Shown: positions 45,852 to 54,423 of the stretch, one piece after another
How the letters are laid out: each line of letters opens with the position of its first letter
How positions within the stretch are numbered: the first letter of the stretch is position 1
Translations under genes and position numbers: made by a program
Assembly: GCF_000721105.1 (NCBI RefSeq)
Contig: NZ_JOEV01000002.1
Location: 620,001 to 684,000, forward strand
DNA: 64,000 nt
Direction of reading: 5' to 3'
From: Streptomyces cellulosae
Lineage (GTDB): Bacteria > Actinomycetota > Actinomycetes > Streptomycetales > Streptomycetaceae
The notes under the pieces: model-generated
Databases searched by the model: none
Told to the model about the DNA's origin: nothing
Seen by the model: only the letters and a program-made list of their open reading frames with translations

Positions 45852-46745
45852 TCATCCGTCGGCGGATCGAGGCTCGGCACTCACGGCGAAGCTGGTGCCG
45901 GTCAGTTCTTCGGACAGCGTCCACAGTCGCCGCGCCGCCGCCGGGTCGCTCGCGGCCGCGGCCGGGCTGACCAGGGTCGGGCCGCCGCGCAGCCCGGAGA
46001 TGCCGTCCGGCCCCACGTAACTCGCACCGGGAAGATCCTGGGTCGCGGCGAAGAGTGTCGGCAGGGCACCGGCCTCGGGGTCCTGCGCCACCACCCGCAT
46101 GAACAAGCGCAGCGCCGGATTCGGGGTGCGCTGCAGTTCTGTCGCCGCGAGGCCGGGATGCGCGGAGAGCGCGCGCACCGGTGATCCCGTCTCGCTGAGC
46201 CGCCGCTGCAACTCCAGCGTGAAGAGCAGGTTTGCCAGCTTGGACTGGCCGTATGCCCGCCGGGCGGTGTACGCGGCGCTGAGGTCCAGGTCGTCGAAGT
46301 TGATTCCGTTCACCCACCGGTGCGCAGCGGCGGAGACCGTCACGACGCGGCCGGTGATGTGCGGCAGCAGCAGATTGGTGAGCGCGAAGTGGCCGAGATG
46401 GTTGGTGCCGAAATGCGTCTCGAAACCGTCCTTGGTGCGCCCCTGCGGCGCCATCATCACGCCCGCGTTGTTGATCAGCAGGTCGAGATCGCCGTCCCAG
46501 GACGTGGCGAACTGACGCACCGATGAGAGGTCGGCGAGGTCGACGTGGCGGACCTCATGGCTACCGGGGACAGTGGCCGCGGCCTTCCTGCCCTTGTCGA
46601 GGTCGCGCACGGCGAGCACCACGTGCGCGCCGGCCCTGCCCAGCGCCTGCGCCGTGGGGAGCCCCAGACCGCTGTTCGCGCCGGTGACGACCGCGGTGCG
46701 GCCGGCCAGGTCGGGCATCTGGCTGGTGGTCCAGGTGCTTTTCAC
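45852..46745 (-). CDS. Short-chain dehydrogenase (retinol dehydrogenase/WWOX-like)
   Basis: 297 residues. TGANSGLG, AVRDLDKGRKA, the catalytic NNAGVM and AYGQSKLANLLF, then ALSAHPGLAATEL, place it with the protochlorophyllide reductase/retinol dehydrogenase-like SDRs. GTG 46745 has no clear ribosome site; ATG 46718 just before PDLAGRTAVVTGAN is an alternative. It is transcribed in the direction of the exporter, after an IclR gene. The substrate is unknown. Confidence 0.85.
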   Translation of the reverse strand: MKSTWTTSQMPDLAGRTAVVTGANSGLGLPTAQALGRAGAHVVLAVRDLDKGRKAAATVPGSHEVRHVDLADLSSVRQFATSWDGDLDLLINNAGVMMAPQGRTKDGFETHFGTNHLGHFALTNLLLPHITGRVVTVSAAAHRWVNGINFDDLDLSAAYTARRAYGQSKLANLLFTLELQRRLSETGSPVRALSAHPGLAATELQRTPNPALRLFMRVVAQDPEAGALPTLFAATQDLPGASYVGPDGISGLRGGPTLVSPAAAASDPAAARRLWTLSEELTGTSFAVSAEPRSADG

Positions 46746-46859
46746 AGGGCCGGCGCCACGGGAAATGGCGTAATCGTTGTCACCCCGCGATTTTCGGCCG
46801 GGCTCGCCGCCTGCCGCCAGCCGGCCTTCCGATCATCGAAACCCAGACCCCGAGGAACG

Positions 46860-47618
46860 TCACGCGTTGGCCGGAAGACGCCGTGAGATGGCATCGGCGG
46901 CCCTGCGGACCTCGGGTGCCAGCCGGTCGACCTGCTCCGCTTCCGGTGCCAGCAGGCCAAGGGCCGCGACGAACCGGCCCTCGGCGTCAAAGACGGGTGC
47001 GGCCACCGATGTCGTTCCGATCGTCAGTTCGCCCCGCGAGTATCCGACCTGCGAGACCCGGACCCCGGCCACCTCGGCTGCCAGCCGACCGGGACCGGCG
47101 ATCGTCCGGGCGGTGTACCGGTGCAGCGACACGGCTCGCAGGACGGCGCGGACGTCCGGGTCATCGGAGTAGGCCAGGATCACCTTCCCCACGCCGGTGG
47201 CATGAAGGGGGAGGCCGCCGGCCACCTCCGCCACATTCACGATCGCCCGTGACCCGATGATCTTCTCGATGCACACGGCCTCGTGGTGGCCGGCGACGGC
47301 CAGTTGGACGACTGTGCGGGTATGGCCCGCGAGCGACTGCATGACCGGGCGCGCAGCGTGGCGCAGGTCACGCTGTCGCGGTGCGGCGGAGCCGAGTTCC
47401 CACAGCCCGATCCCGATCTGGAGGCTGCCGTCCTCGTTCCGCTCCAGGGCGCCCTCGGCCATCAGCTCGCGGGTCAGCCGGTAGGCGGTCGCCGCCGGGA
47501 TCCCCGACTGGCGCGCGAGTTCCGTGAGCGTCAGCGGGGTGGCGCTGCGCCGGCAGGCGTGCAGAATCGCGAAGACGCGGCTCGTGCTGCTGCGGCCCGG
47601 TTCATTTGCAATTGGCAT
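46860..47618 (-). CDS. IclR-family regulator beside an eroded P450 set
   Basis: 252 residues. The winged helix is SRVFAILHACRR, LTLTELARQSGIPAATAYRL; the effector domain has ARPVMQSLAGHTRTVVQLAV, LPLHATGVGKVILAY and VGYSRGELTIGTTSVAAPV. It lies in the same direction as the ferredoxin, truncated reductase and P450 fragment upstream (18-base gap to the fragment), and may once have regulated them. Its current targets could be the palindromes at 48623-48638 and 48790-48805, but those look more TetR- or MarR-like. Confidence 0.88.
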   Translation of the reverse strand: MPIANEPGRSSTSRVFAILHACRRSATPLTLTELARQSGIPAATAYRLTRELMAEGALERNEDGSLQIGIGLWELGSAAPRQRDLRHAARPVMQSLAGHTRTVVQLAVAGHHEAVCIEKIIGSRAIVNVAEVAGGLPLHATGVGKVILAYSDDPDVRAVLRAVSLHRYTARTIAGPGRLAAEVAGVRVSQVGYSRGELTIGTTSVAAPVFDAEGRFVAALGLLAPEAEQVDRLAPEVRRAADAISRRLPANA

Positions 47619-47636
47619 GACTGCGCCGACGCCCTC

Positions 47637-47795
47637 TCAGATTGCCGATCCAAAGCCGCGGCGCCGGTGGTCGATCACGCCGGGGTGCGGCTGGGACACC
47701 GGACAGTGGTCGCGGGCCTCCGCGAGCCGGGCCGCGGGATCGGCATGGTGGGCGGGGTCGAGCGGATCGTAGGGGGCTAGGTGCGGAAGAGCCAT
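47637..47795 (-). pseudogene. Truncated cytochrome P450, N-terminus only
   Basis: From ATG 47795 (AAGGG seven bases upstream) the frame reads LAPYDPLDPAHHADPAARLA and EARDHCPVSQPHPGV, the typical start of a bacterial class I P450 (DPLDP...DPxxxLAxARxxCPVS). After about 40 residues it changes to IDHRRRGFGSAI and stops. The I-helix and haem-Cys region are absent downstream, where an IclR gene follows at once. A deletion removed roughly 90% of the gene. Confidence 0.7.
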
Positions 47796-47805
47796 GGTCA
47801 TGCCC

Positions 47806-48135
47806 TTACGTCTGAGTTGTCGTACGGACGCGTGCGGGGATCGGCGCCGCTCCAGCTCCGAGGCGCTTGAGCTTGATGACAGGGAGTCGGTGGTTGACGG
47901 CCACGGCGGTTGCCGTACCCCCGTCATGGCGCCATCTCAGCAGGGGGAGCGGCAGCAGAGCCGACTCCACGGACTCCCGGCCTGCCAGTACGCCCTTTGA
48001 GAGTGGGACGCGCGAGTAGGGAGGATGAGGCTCCTCGGAGAGTACGGTCACCTGGCCGTCGTACCCCTCGGCCCGCAGACTCTGCGCCGCCGTGACCGCG
48101 GCGATGGACCCACCGACCACGACGATCCGTTTCAC
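47806..48135 (-). pseudogene. Ferredoxin reductase with internal deletion
   Basis: The first 55 residues (KRIVVVGGSIAAVTAAQSL, GQVTVLSEEPHPPYSRVPLSK) are a normal FAD-dependent ferredoxin reductase start. After ALLPLP the sequence passes directly to RHDGGTATAVAVNHRLPVIK and LKRLGAGA, which resembles the C-terminal domain of the same family (DGxVxAxVAVNxPRxxxxxRRL). About 270 residues, including the NAD domain, are missing and the result is 109 residues. GTG 48135 overlaps the ferredoxin stop (GTGA), the usual coupling of such pairs. It is unlikely to be functional. Confidence 0.65.
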
Positions 48136-48326
48136 GGCTGCACCGTCAACGCCGCGACGGGACACACCCGGACGGCGGCCGCGACGAGACTTTCGTGCTC
48201 CGCGTCCACCTCGTCACGCGTCAGGTGCAACTCGCCCTCGTCGTCGAGCCGAAACACCTCGGGCGCGGTCTGCTCACACAGCCCATGGCCCTCGCAGCGC
48301 TCGAAATCGACCACGATCCGGGTCAT
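48132..48326 (-). CDS. Ferredoxin, 3Fe-4S/4Fe-4S type for a P450
   Basis: 64 residues. The cluster motif is CEGHGLC followed by a distant CPVAAL; a His replaces the second Cys, as in P450-associated 3Fe-4S ferredoxins of Streptomyces. The frame is intact with ATG 48326. It heads a broken unit: reductase and P450 downstream are truncated, so this ferredoxin lacks its local partners. It could still serve the P450 at 52158-53351. Confidence 0.88.
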   Translation of the reverse strand: MTRIVVDFERCEGHGLCEQTAPEVFRLDDEGELHLTRDEVDAEHESLVAAAVRVCPVAALTVQP

Positions 48327-48622
48327 TTCACTGTCCTTCCATGTCTACGACGGGAAGCGAAACGGTGGCGGGCACACCACCGGGCTGGTTCGAGGCATGA
48401 CGGCTTCGTACGCGGTGCCGCCCGCCGTGCGAGCTGCAGACGCGGTTCGATTGATGTCGGAACGTGCGGGGGCTCTCCGTGCGGGAGTCGGGCGAGGAAC
48501 CGCTCGATCACACCGGAGAGGAGGATGGTGTCCCCGCAGGGGCTGTCGGGCGGTCCTTGGCAGCGGCCCTTCTCTGGTTGATCGGCAACGTAGCACCGAG
48601 ATGTCGCTTGGATTAATACCCG

Positions 48623-48638
48623 TGACAAAAGTTTGTCA
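48623..48638. promoter_or_regulatory. TGACAAAA-type operator, copy 1
   Basis: TGACAAAAGTTTGTCA, a 16-bp palindrome with one mismatch, about 300 bases upstream of the ferredoxin gene. It closely matches the perfect copy 167 bases away. Confidence 0.65.
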
Positions 48639-48787
48639 AAGCCATTTCGCGGCGTCGGTGGCTCGCAAGATCGAAGGGGCGGTGCCAAGGCGCCGGGGGA
48701 CCGCGGCCGCGGCCGCGCGCACTTCGGGTCACCGGCCGTCCGGCTCGGCCCGCCCCCCCGACGTCACCACCGACAGTCACCCAGAGT

Positions 48788-48807
48788 TCTGACAAAATTT
48801 TGTCAGA
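48788..48807. promoter_or_regulatory. TGACAAAA-type operator, copy 2 (20-bp perfect palindrome)
   Basis: The core TGACAAAATTTTGTCA extends by TC/GA to 20 perfectly symmetric bases. In a region of such high G+C this AT-rich palindrome is a strong regulator-site candidate for the HbpS/FMN dehydrogenase genes downstream. Confidence 0.75.
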
Positions 48808-48853
48808 GCTGCTCATCGAGGCGATTCGCGGTGTTACGTTGTTGGTGACGCGG

Positions 48854-48881
48854 AGGCGGGGCGGGCGATCAGGCCCCGCCT
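48854..48881. terminator. 9-bp stem hairpin
   Basis: AGGCGGGGC at 48854-48862 pairs with GCCCCGCCT at 48873-48881 around a 10-base loop. It lies 47 bases after the 20-bp palindrome. A terminator or leader hairpin is possible. Confidence 0.4.
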
Positions 48882-49193
48882 GACCGCGCCGAGCGCTCTG
48901 TGCGTCGTCCTCGGAGAGCGTGCCGACCGCGGACTCTCGCCGTGAGCGCGAACCCCACCACGTACTGATCGATGCTTCAGCGACTTGGCTTGCGCTGACG
49001 CGGGACCGGCCGTTTCCGGTCCCGATCGTGTCGCCATGGACGTCGGCCGGTGGATCAATGTCCCGGCCGGCCTCCGGCGGCTCCACGACAACGCCACCGT
49101 CACCGTCGGTGCCGAGACGTATGCGGCCTGACGGACCGTCAGTGAAAAGAAGGCCGGACGTGAATCCGGCGACGCCGTTGGAAAGGGAACGAC

Positions 49194-49616
49194 ATGAGGG
49201 AACCGCTGAGCTACGAGATCGCGCATCGGGCAGCCGAGGCGGTCCTTGCCGCGGCGCGTGCCGAGGGAGCCCGAGCCTGCGTCTCCGTGACCAACCGCAG
49301 CGGAATCACGAAGGTCATACTCGCCGACGACGGCGCCGGAAAGATCGCGGTCGAGACCTCTCGGCTCAAGGCCTACACGTCCGCGGTGATGGGCGTGTCG
49401 ACCGCCGACTTCGCCAAGTTCGCCGCCGAGCCCGTACTGCAGGCGTGCCCGCCCCATCTGGTGGACAGCCAGCTGCACCCGGTGCCGGGGGGATACCCGA
49501 TCGTCACGGACGACGGCGAAGTCATCGGCGGCATCGGGGTGGGCGGTGCCCATGGAGACGTCGACGCCCGCATCGTGAACGAGGGGCTGAAGAGCATTGC
49601 CCACTTGCTGGCTTGA
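49194..49616 (+). CDS. HbpS/GlcG-like protein, paralogue 3
   Basis: 140 residues. It has the same MREPLSYEIAHRAAEAVLAAA start, SGITKVILADDGAGKIAVETSRLKAYTSA and GGYPIVTDDGEVIGGIGVGGAHG as the paralogues at 12238-12660 and 18745-19158. No signal peptide. AAGGGAACG precedes the ATG. It lies 102 bases ahead of an FMN-dependent hydroxyacid dehydrogenase, so in all three places a family member adjoins redox enzymes. The role is not established. Confidence 0.85.
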   Translation: MREPLSYEIAHRAAEAVLAAARAEGARACVSVTNRSGITKVILADDGAGKIAVETSRLKAYTSAVMGVSTADFAKFAAEPVLQACPPHLVDSQLHPVPGGYPIVTDDGEVIGGIGVGGAHGDVDARIVNEGLKSIAHLLA

Positions 49617-49718
49617 GGGATGACCGCAAGCACGGCGGAGAGTGATCAGGACGTCCTCGGGGGCCGGCGCATCGCACGTGATGCGCCCTGGACATGGTGA
49701 CAGAAGGGATGAATCGCA

Positions 49719-50948
49719 TTGATCGTCAAGGTGCACCGTCGCCTGCCACGCCCAGCCGAGCTTCGTGAGCTGTTGCGCCCCGCTCCGATCCGGCTCAACG
49801 GGACGGAGAGGGGGCTGGCGCGAGCGGCCTCCATCGCCGACCTTCGGGCCCTCGCGCGACGACGGGCGCCCAGGGCGGTCTTCGATTTCGCCGACGGAGG
49901 GGCCGGCGTGGGTGAACTCGCACTGCGTCGAGCTCGTGACACGTTCCGGCGCCTCGAGTTCCATCCTTCGGCGCTCCGGGACGTCTCCCATGTGAGCGCG
50001 GAGACGATGATCCTCGGCAAGCCGTCCACTCAGCCGTTCGCGTTCGCTCCCACCGGTCTGACGCGCATGATGCACACCGGAGGGGAACGAGCCGTCGTCG
50101 CCGTCGCCGAGCAGGCCGGAATTCCCTACGCCCTCTCCATGATGGGCAGCACCTCGATCGAGGACACCGCGGCGGCCGGCCCTCAGGCGCGGAAGTGGTT
50201 CCAGCTGTTTCTGTGGCGTGATCGGGGCCGGGTCAAGGAACTGGTCGACCGTGCGGCCGCCGCTGGGTTCGACACGTTGTTCCTCACCGTGGACACCCCG
50301 GTCGCCGGGACTCGGCTCAGGGACGTGCGCAACGGGCTCACCGTGCCGCAGCAGCTCACGTTGCGCACCTTCGTCAACGGAGCCCTTCACCCCCGCTACT
50401 GCTTCGACCTGCTGACCACCGAGCCACTCACCTTCGCCAACGTGGCTGCCTCCGAGGGCACGGTCGCCGACCAGATCGACCGTGTCTTCGATCCCGCCAT
50501 CACGGTGGCCGACCTCGAGTGGCTCCGCGGCCACTGGCAGGGCAGCCTCGTGGTCAAGGGCATCCAGTCGGTGTCCGATGCCCAGCGGGTCGTCGACGCC
50601 GGCGCGGACGGCGTCGTGCTCTCCAGCCACGGCGGCCGACAGCTGGACCGCGCCCCCGTACCCGTCGAGTTGGTCCCGGCAGTTCGCGAGCGGCTGGACG
50701 GGCGGGCCGACATCCTGGTCGACAGCGGTGTGACGACCGGGGCCGACATCGTGGCCGCCCTGGCGCTGGGCGCCGACGCCGCGCTGGTGGGTCGTGCCTT
50801 CCTCTACGGCCTGATGGCCGGCGGTCAGCGCGGCGTCGCTCGCGCCGTGGAGATCCTGTCGCGTGAGGTCGTCCAGACCATGGCACTGCTCGGGGTCAAC
50901 AGCGTCACCGAACTACGCCCGGAACACGTTTCGATCCGCTTCCCCTGA
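49719..50948 (+). CDS. FMN-dependent alpha-hydroxy-acid dehydrogenase (lactate/mandelate type)
   Basis: 409 residues, TIM barrel. FMN site motifs include APTGLTRMMHTGGE and LVVKGIQSVSDAQR, and the catalytic His-Arg pair lies in SSHGGRQLDR. The usual substrate-binding Tyr of the N-terminal FDYxxGGA motif is Phe here (FDFADGGAGVGE), an oddity that may alter substrate choice. It would oxidise an L-2-hydroxyacid (lactate, mandelate or similar) to the 2-oxoacid. TTG 49719 with AGAAGG 11 bases upstream is the likely start; GTG 49731 is an alternative. Confidence 0.87.
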   Translation: MIVKVHRRLPRPAELRELLRPAPIRLNGTERGLARAASIADLRALARRRAPRAVFDFADGGAGVGELALRRARDTFRRLEFHPSALRDVSHVSAETMILGKPSTQPFAFAPTGLTRMMHTGGERAVVAVAEQAGIPYALSMMGSTSIEDTAAAGPQARKWFQLFLWRDRGRVKELVDRAAAAGFDTLFLTVDTPVAGTRLRDVRNGLTVPQQLTLRTFVNGALHPRYCFDLLTTEPLTFANVAASEGTVADQIDRVFDPAITVADLEWLRGHWQGSLVVKGIQSVSDAQRVVDAGADGVVLSSHGGRQLDRAPVPVELVPAVRERLDGRADILVDSGVTTGADIVAALALGADAALVGRAFLYGLMAGGQRGVARAVEILSREVVQTMALLGVNSVTELRPEHVSIRFP

Positions 50949-51226
50949 CCACTGGTGGGAGCGCCGGACGTGTGAGGACGGCGAACGAGCCGGAGGACTT
51001 GCGGTCTCTCCCGGAGTACCGCCCAGGTTGCCACTGCGCTCCCGCTCGTCCGGTCCGACCGGCCGCACCCCCGCCGGCCGACGCGACCGCCGCGCTCATC
51101 CGCTCCGTCCGGTCCGCCGCGTCACCGCCCGGCCCTGACGGGTCTGGTGGGCGGCCTCCTTCGAGTCCCCAGAGCGCCCCACTGACTGAAGATTTCTTGT
51201 CAAGCTCGGTAGAGAGTAGTGAGAAC

Positions 51227-51988
51227 ATGGCCAACGAGATCAGTGCCCCCACCGCCCCCAGCGCAGCCGACGTGCCGTGTGCCGGCGAGGACATCACCGT
51301 GGCCGGGCTGAACGCGTATCTGTCCCGCCCGCGCGAGGCATCCACAGGAGGCATGCTGCTGCTGCCGTCGATCACCGGGATCTCCCCGCAGTTGCGCGAG
51401 TTCGCCGACGGCCTGGCCGCCGCCGGCGTCAACGCGTTGTCCTGGGACCTGTGGCGCGGTCGGCCCGGCAGCGATGACCCGGCAGAGATGGAGACCCAGT
51501 TTCAGTGGGCGTCGGAGCTGGATGACGAGTCCAGCCTGACTGAAATGGGCAAGCTGCTCGACCACATGTTTGACGAGCTGGGTTGCCGACAGGTCGGTGT
51601 GATCGGCTGGTGCATCGGCGGCCGGTTCGCGCTGCTTCTCGGCGGAAGCGACAGCCGGTTGGCGAACGTCGTCGCCTATCACCCCACCGTGCCGGGCTCC
51701 CCGGCACCGAACCACACCTTGGATGCCACCGAGTTCACTGCCCGGATCGCCGGGCCTGCCATGATTCTCTATCCGGGCGCGGACGAAGTGGTGCCGGTGG
51801 AGAGCTTTCATCGGCTGCGGGACGCCCTGAACTCGCGGACCACCGGGCCGAGCATCGCCCATGTCTACCCCGGAGCCGGGCACGGCTTCACAGCCCGCGC
51901 ACTGCACGGCGACCCGGTCAACAAGGCGGCCACCGATCTGTCCTGGCCCCAGGTCGTCGCGTTCATCCGCGCCACCACCCTTGTCTGA
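51227..51988 (+). CDS. Dienelactone hydrolase-family protein
   Basis: 253 residues. The catalytic triad can be placed at Cys129 (GVIGWCIGGRFALL), Asp186 (YPGADEVVP) and His219 (YPGAGHGF), as in carboxymethylenebutenolidase. It would hydrolyse a dienelactone to maleylacetate or a related lactone, feeding the same pool as the hydroxyquinol route. ATG 51227 has AGAGAG-like bases upstream; the frame is open back to 50972, but that part is Pro/Ser-rich and not family-like. The 278-base gap before it shows no gene. Confidence 0.87.
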   Translation: MANEISAPTAPSAADVPCAGEDITVAGLNAYLSRPREASTGGMLLLPSITGISPQLREFADGLAAAGVNALSWDLWRGRPGSDDPAEMETQFQWASELDDESSLTEMGKLLDHMFDELGCRQVGVIGWCIGGRFALLLGGSDSRLANVVAYHPTVPGSPAPNHTLDATEFTARIAGPAMILYPGADEVVPVESFHRLRDALNSRTTGPSIAHVYPGAGHGFTARALHGDPVNKAATDLSWPQVVAFIRATTLV

Positions 51989-52034
51989 GCGGACCCGTTC
52001 CCACGTCCTGCCGGTGTCCTCGGCAAGGATCGCC

Positions 52035-52078
52035 TGAACGAGCCCCCTTCCGCGGATCCGCGCAAGGGGGCTCGTTCA
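52035..52078. terminator. Large bidirectional terminator
   Basis: Bases 52035-52049 (TGAACGAGCCCCCTT) pair perfectly with 52064-52078, and the interior holds the further palindrome CGCGGATCCGCG. It lies between the convergent dienelactone hydrolase and P450 genes. Confidence 0.8.
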
Positions 52079-52157
52079 TCGTCGGCCGTGGAACACGGCG
52101 GGAGCTCACCCCGCACAACTCCCGGCCGGGACAGCCCGCGGTCGGCCGGGGCGTCCG

Positions 52158-53351
52158 CTACCGGAATGCTCCCGACGTCACGGTGACGGGGAGACTTCCC
52201 AGGCCCCGGATGACGTTGTTGAGGTGCCGCCGAGGCGGGCCGGCCAGATGGATCGCCTCCACATGATCCAGCAGCGCCGACAGGATCGCGGCACCCTCCA
52301 CCCGTGCCAGTCCCTGGCCGGCACAGGCGTGCACGCCGGAGCCGAACCCGACGTGGTCCCTCGGCTCTCTGCCGATGTCGAACGTGTCCGGCTCCGGCCA
52401 CTTACGCGGATCCCGGTTCGCCGAACCGAACAACATCGCCACCTGAGCCCGCGGCGGGATCGTGACGCCGTCGATCTCGACCGCCCGCGTCGTGCGGCGG
52501 AAGAACGTCTGCACCGGTGACTCGAAACGCACGACCTCTTCGAAAGCGGAACGGAGCAACGTCCGGTCGGCGCGCAGGGCCGTCCAGGCGGTCGGGTGCT
52601 CGGCGAACAGCCACAGCGCGCTGCTGATCGCGTTGATCGTCGTGTCCATGCTCGCCACCAGGTAGGCGCGCAACAGGCGCCCCACCTGGTGCTCCTCGAT
52701 CACCCCCCGGTCGGCCGCCTGATACAACGCCTCGCCCCAGCCGCCTGGGGTCAGGTCGTCGCGGTTCATCATCGAGATGAGTTCGTCGAGCAGCCGTCCG
52801 GAGACCTGGACCGACGCCGTCGTCCGCTCGTTGAGGGGGCCAAAGGTGTTGAAGAACGCGTCGGCGAACACGAGTACCTCGTCCCGGGCGCGCAGGGGCA
52901 TCCCGATCAGATCCGCCACCACCGTCAGCGGGAACACGCGCGCCAGATCACTCACGACGTCGAAGGAACCGCGGGCCACCACGGACTCGACCAGTTCGGT
53001 CGCGCGCCGACCGATGTCGTCCTTCAGGCCCGCCAACGCGCGCGGGGCCATGCTCTCCGACAGCACCGAGCGCAGCACGTCGTGTTCCGGCGGGTCCGTC
53101 GCCAGCACACCACCCCGGCGTGCGTCGTTCAGCGACGGCTCGTAGCCCACGCTGTCCACGGAGGAGAACCGTTCGTGGTCGCGCAGCGCGGCCCGTACGT
53201 GTTCGTACCGAGGCAGCGCCCAGCAGTCGTAGCGCTCCAGATACACGGCGGCGCCCGTCTCCCGCAACACCGCGTAGGCGGGGTAGGGATCGGTCAGGAC
53301 ATCGTCGGCGAAGATGTCCACGTCGGACACCGGAGTAGCGGCCGTAGTCAT
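52158..53351 (-). CDS. Cytochrome P450, CYP199-like
   Basis: 397 residues. The I-helix reads ASMDTT (233-238; AGxDTT is usual), ExxR is at 272-275, and the haem loop FGSGVHACAGQ has Cys343. SPVQTFFRRTTRAVEIDGV, LFGSANRDPRKWPEPD and HLNNVIRGLGSLPV place it near CYP199A and near the P450 at 14947-16158. A para-substituted benzoate or cinnamate is a plausible substrate. ATG 53351 with GGGGAG upstream. No reductase gene is adjacent; the orphan ferredoxin at 48132-48326 could be the partner. Confidence 0.9.
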   Translation of the reverse strand: MTTAATPVSDVDIFADDVLTDPYPAYAVLRETGAAVYLERYDCWALPRYEHVRAALRDHERFSSVDSVGYEPSLNDARRGGVLATDPPEHDVLRSVLSESMAPRALAGLKDDIGRRATELVESVVARGSFDVVSDLARVFPLTVVADLIGMPLRARDEVLVFADAFFNTFGPLNERTTASVQVSGRLLDELISMMNRDDLTPGGWGEALYQAADRGVIEEHQVGRLLRAYLVASMDTTINAISSALWLFAEHPTAWTALRADRTLLRSAFEEVVRFESPVQTFFRRTTRAVEIDGVTIPPRAQVAMLFGSANRDPRKWPEPDTFDIGREPRDHVGFGSGVHACAGQGLARVEGAAILSALLDHVEAIHLAGPPRRHLNNVIRGLGSLPVTVTSGAFR

Positions 53352-53373
53352 CGTTGACTCCCCATCATTCATC

Positions 53374-53385
53374 GCAGTGAACTGC
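53374..53385. promoter_or_regulatory. Short palindrome upstream of the P450
   Basis: GCAGT-GA-ACTGC is a 12-bp inverted repeat 22 bases before the P450 start. Its GCAGTGAAC core resembles the ACAGTGAAA element beside the IclR sites at 56164 and 58602, so it may be a weaker site of the same regulon. Confidence 0.35.
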
Positions 53386-53543
53386 ATTCGCTCGTGTTTG
53401 CGGCTTCCTTCGACCCGCTTGCCCACAGGCCGGTGGCGCCCCGGGCGTGGCAGGCCTGGACGGGCAGGGAGGGTGTGCGGAGCCTGGGTGTGGCCCGACT
53501 GCGCTGTGACGCATCTGTCGACAGGGAAGCTGGCGTGCCTGCC

Positions 53544-54344
53544 TCAGGCGCCGATCATGTTGAAGCCGCCGTCGGCGTTGAGGTAGACACCGGTCATGTG
53601 AGAGGCGTCGTCGGTGGCGAGGAAGAGGGCGGTGCCCGCGAGTTGGGCCGGGCCGGGGATGCGGCCCATCGGGGTCTTGGCGATCATGTCCTCGCGGCGG
53701 CCGGACTTCCAGTCCGCGCGGCTCAGGAGTGTCTCGGTCTCGATGAAGCCGGGTGCGAAGGTGTTGACCCGTACAAAGGGCGCGAAGGCCTGGGCGTAGG
53801 ACTTGGTGATGCCGAGGATGCCGTACTTCGCGGCGGCGTACTGCGGCGCCCGCGCGCTGCCGCGTACGATCACGGTGGAGCCTATGTTGACGATCGATCC
53901 ATGGCCCTGGTCCAGCATCCGGGAGCCGATCTCGTGTGTGCAGAGCATGGTTCCCTTGATGTCCACGGCGAGTACGTGGTCGATGGACTCCTCGGTGAGG
54001 TCCCGCCAGGACATCTGGTCGCTCGCCACGTCACCGACGTTGTTGACCAGCACGTCGAGGCCGCCGAACTGGAGGAAGACCTCCTCGGCCATGCGGATGA
54101 CGTCGGAGTGGACGGCGATGTCGGCCTGCACGGTGAACGCCTCGCCGCCCACGTCCTTGATGCGGGCGAGGGTCTTCTCGGCTCCGGCGGCGGAGCTGCG
54201 GTAGTGGACGGCGACGCGGGCGCCCTCCTGGGCGGCGCGCACGGCGATCTCGGCGCCGTAGCCGGTGCCGGCGCCGGTGACCAGGACCGTGCGGCCCTCG
54301 AAACGGCGGGGGATGGGCATGGCGGGCGGGGTGTGGTCGGACAT
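53544..54344 (-). CDS. Short-chain dehydrogenase/reductase
   Basis: 266 residues. The cofactor motif is TGAGTGYG (an unusual Tyr replaces Ile), NNVG replaces NNAG, the catalytic Ser is in IGSTVIVRG and the Tyr/Lys in YAAAKYGILG, and the end is MTGVYLNADGGFNMIG. AAGGA precedes ATG 54344. It lies 79 bases after the FAH gene in the same direction and is probably the last gene of the FAH operon. The substrate is unknown. Confidence 0.88.
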   Translation of the reverse strand: MSDHTPPAMPIPRRFEGRTVLVTGAGTGYGAEIAVRAAQEGARVAVHYRSSAAGAEKTLARIKDVGGEAFTVQADIAVHSDVIRMAEEVFLQFGGLDVLVNNVGDVASDQMSWRDLTEESIDHVLAVDIKGTMLCTHEIGSRMLDQGHGSIVNIGSTVIVRGSARAPQYAAAKYGILGITKSYAQAFAPFVRVNTFAPGFIETETLLSRADWKSGRREDMIAKTPMGRIPGPAQLAGTALFLATDDASHMTGVYLNADGGFNMIGA

Positions 54345-54423
54345 GCGGGTCCTTGTCTGCGATGGTCGGACGCCGGTTTCCGGGGGTGGAGTCGCAGAGG
54401 CAGCCGACGGGCTGTCGCGGCTC

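Larger units (their letters stand above)
48327..49193. other. Divergent regulatory region with two palindromic operators
   Basis: About 870 bases between the ferredoxin and the third HbpS gene. It holds the palindromes at 48623-48638 and 48788-48807 and a 9-bp stem hairpin at 48854-48881. A small plus-strand frame at 49036-49131 (GRWINVPAGLRRLHDN...TVTVGAETYAA) has protein-like composition but no ribosome site and no assignment; it may be a remnant. Confidence 0.5.

Noticed and set aside
50972..51226. An 85-codon N-terminal extension of the dienelactone hydrolase
   Set aside because: Pro/Ser/Arg-rich and unlike the family; ATG 51227 starts the conserved part.
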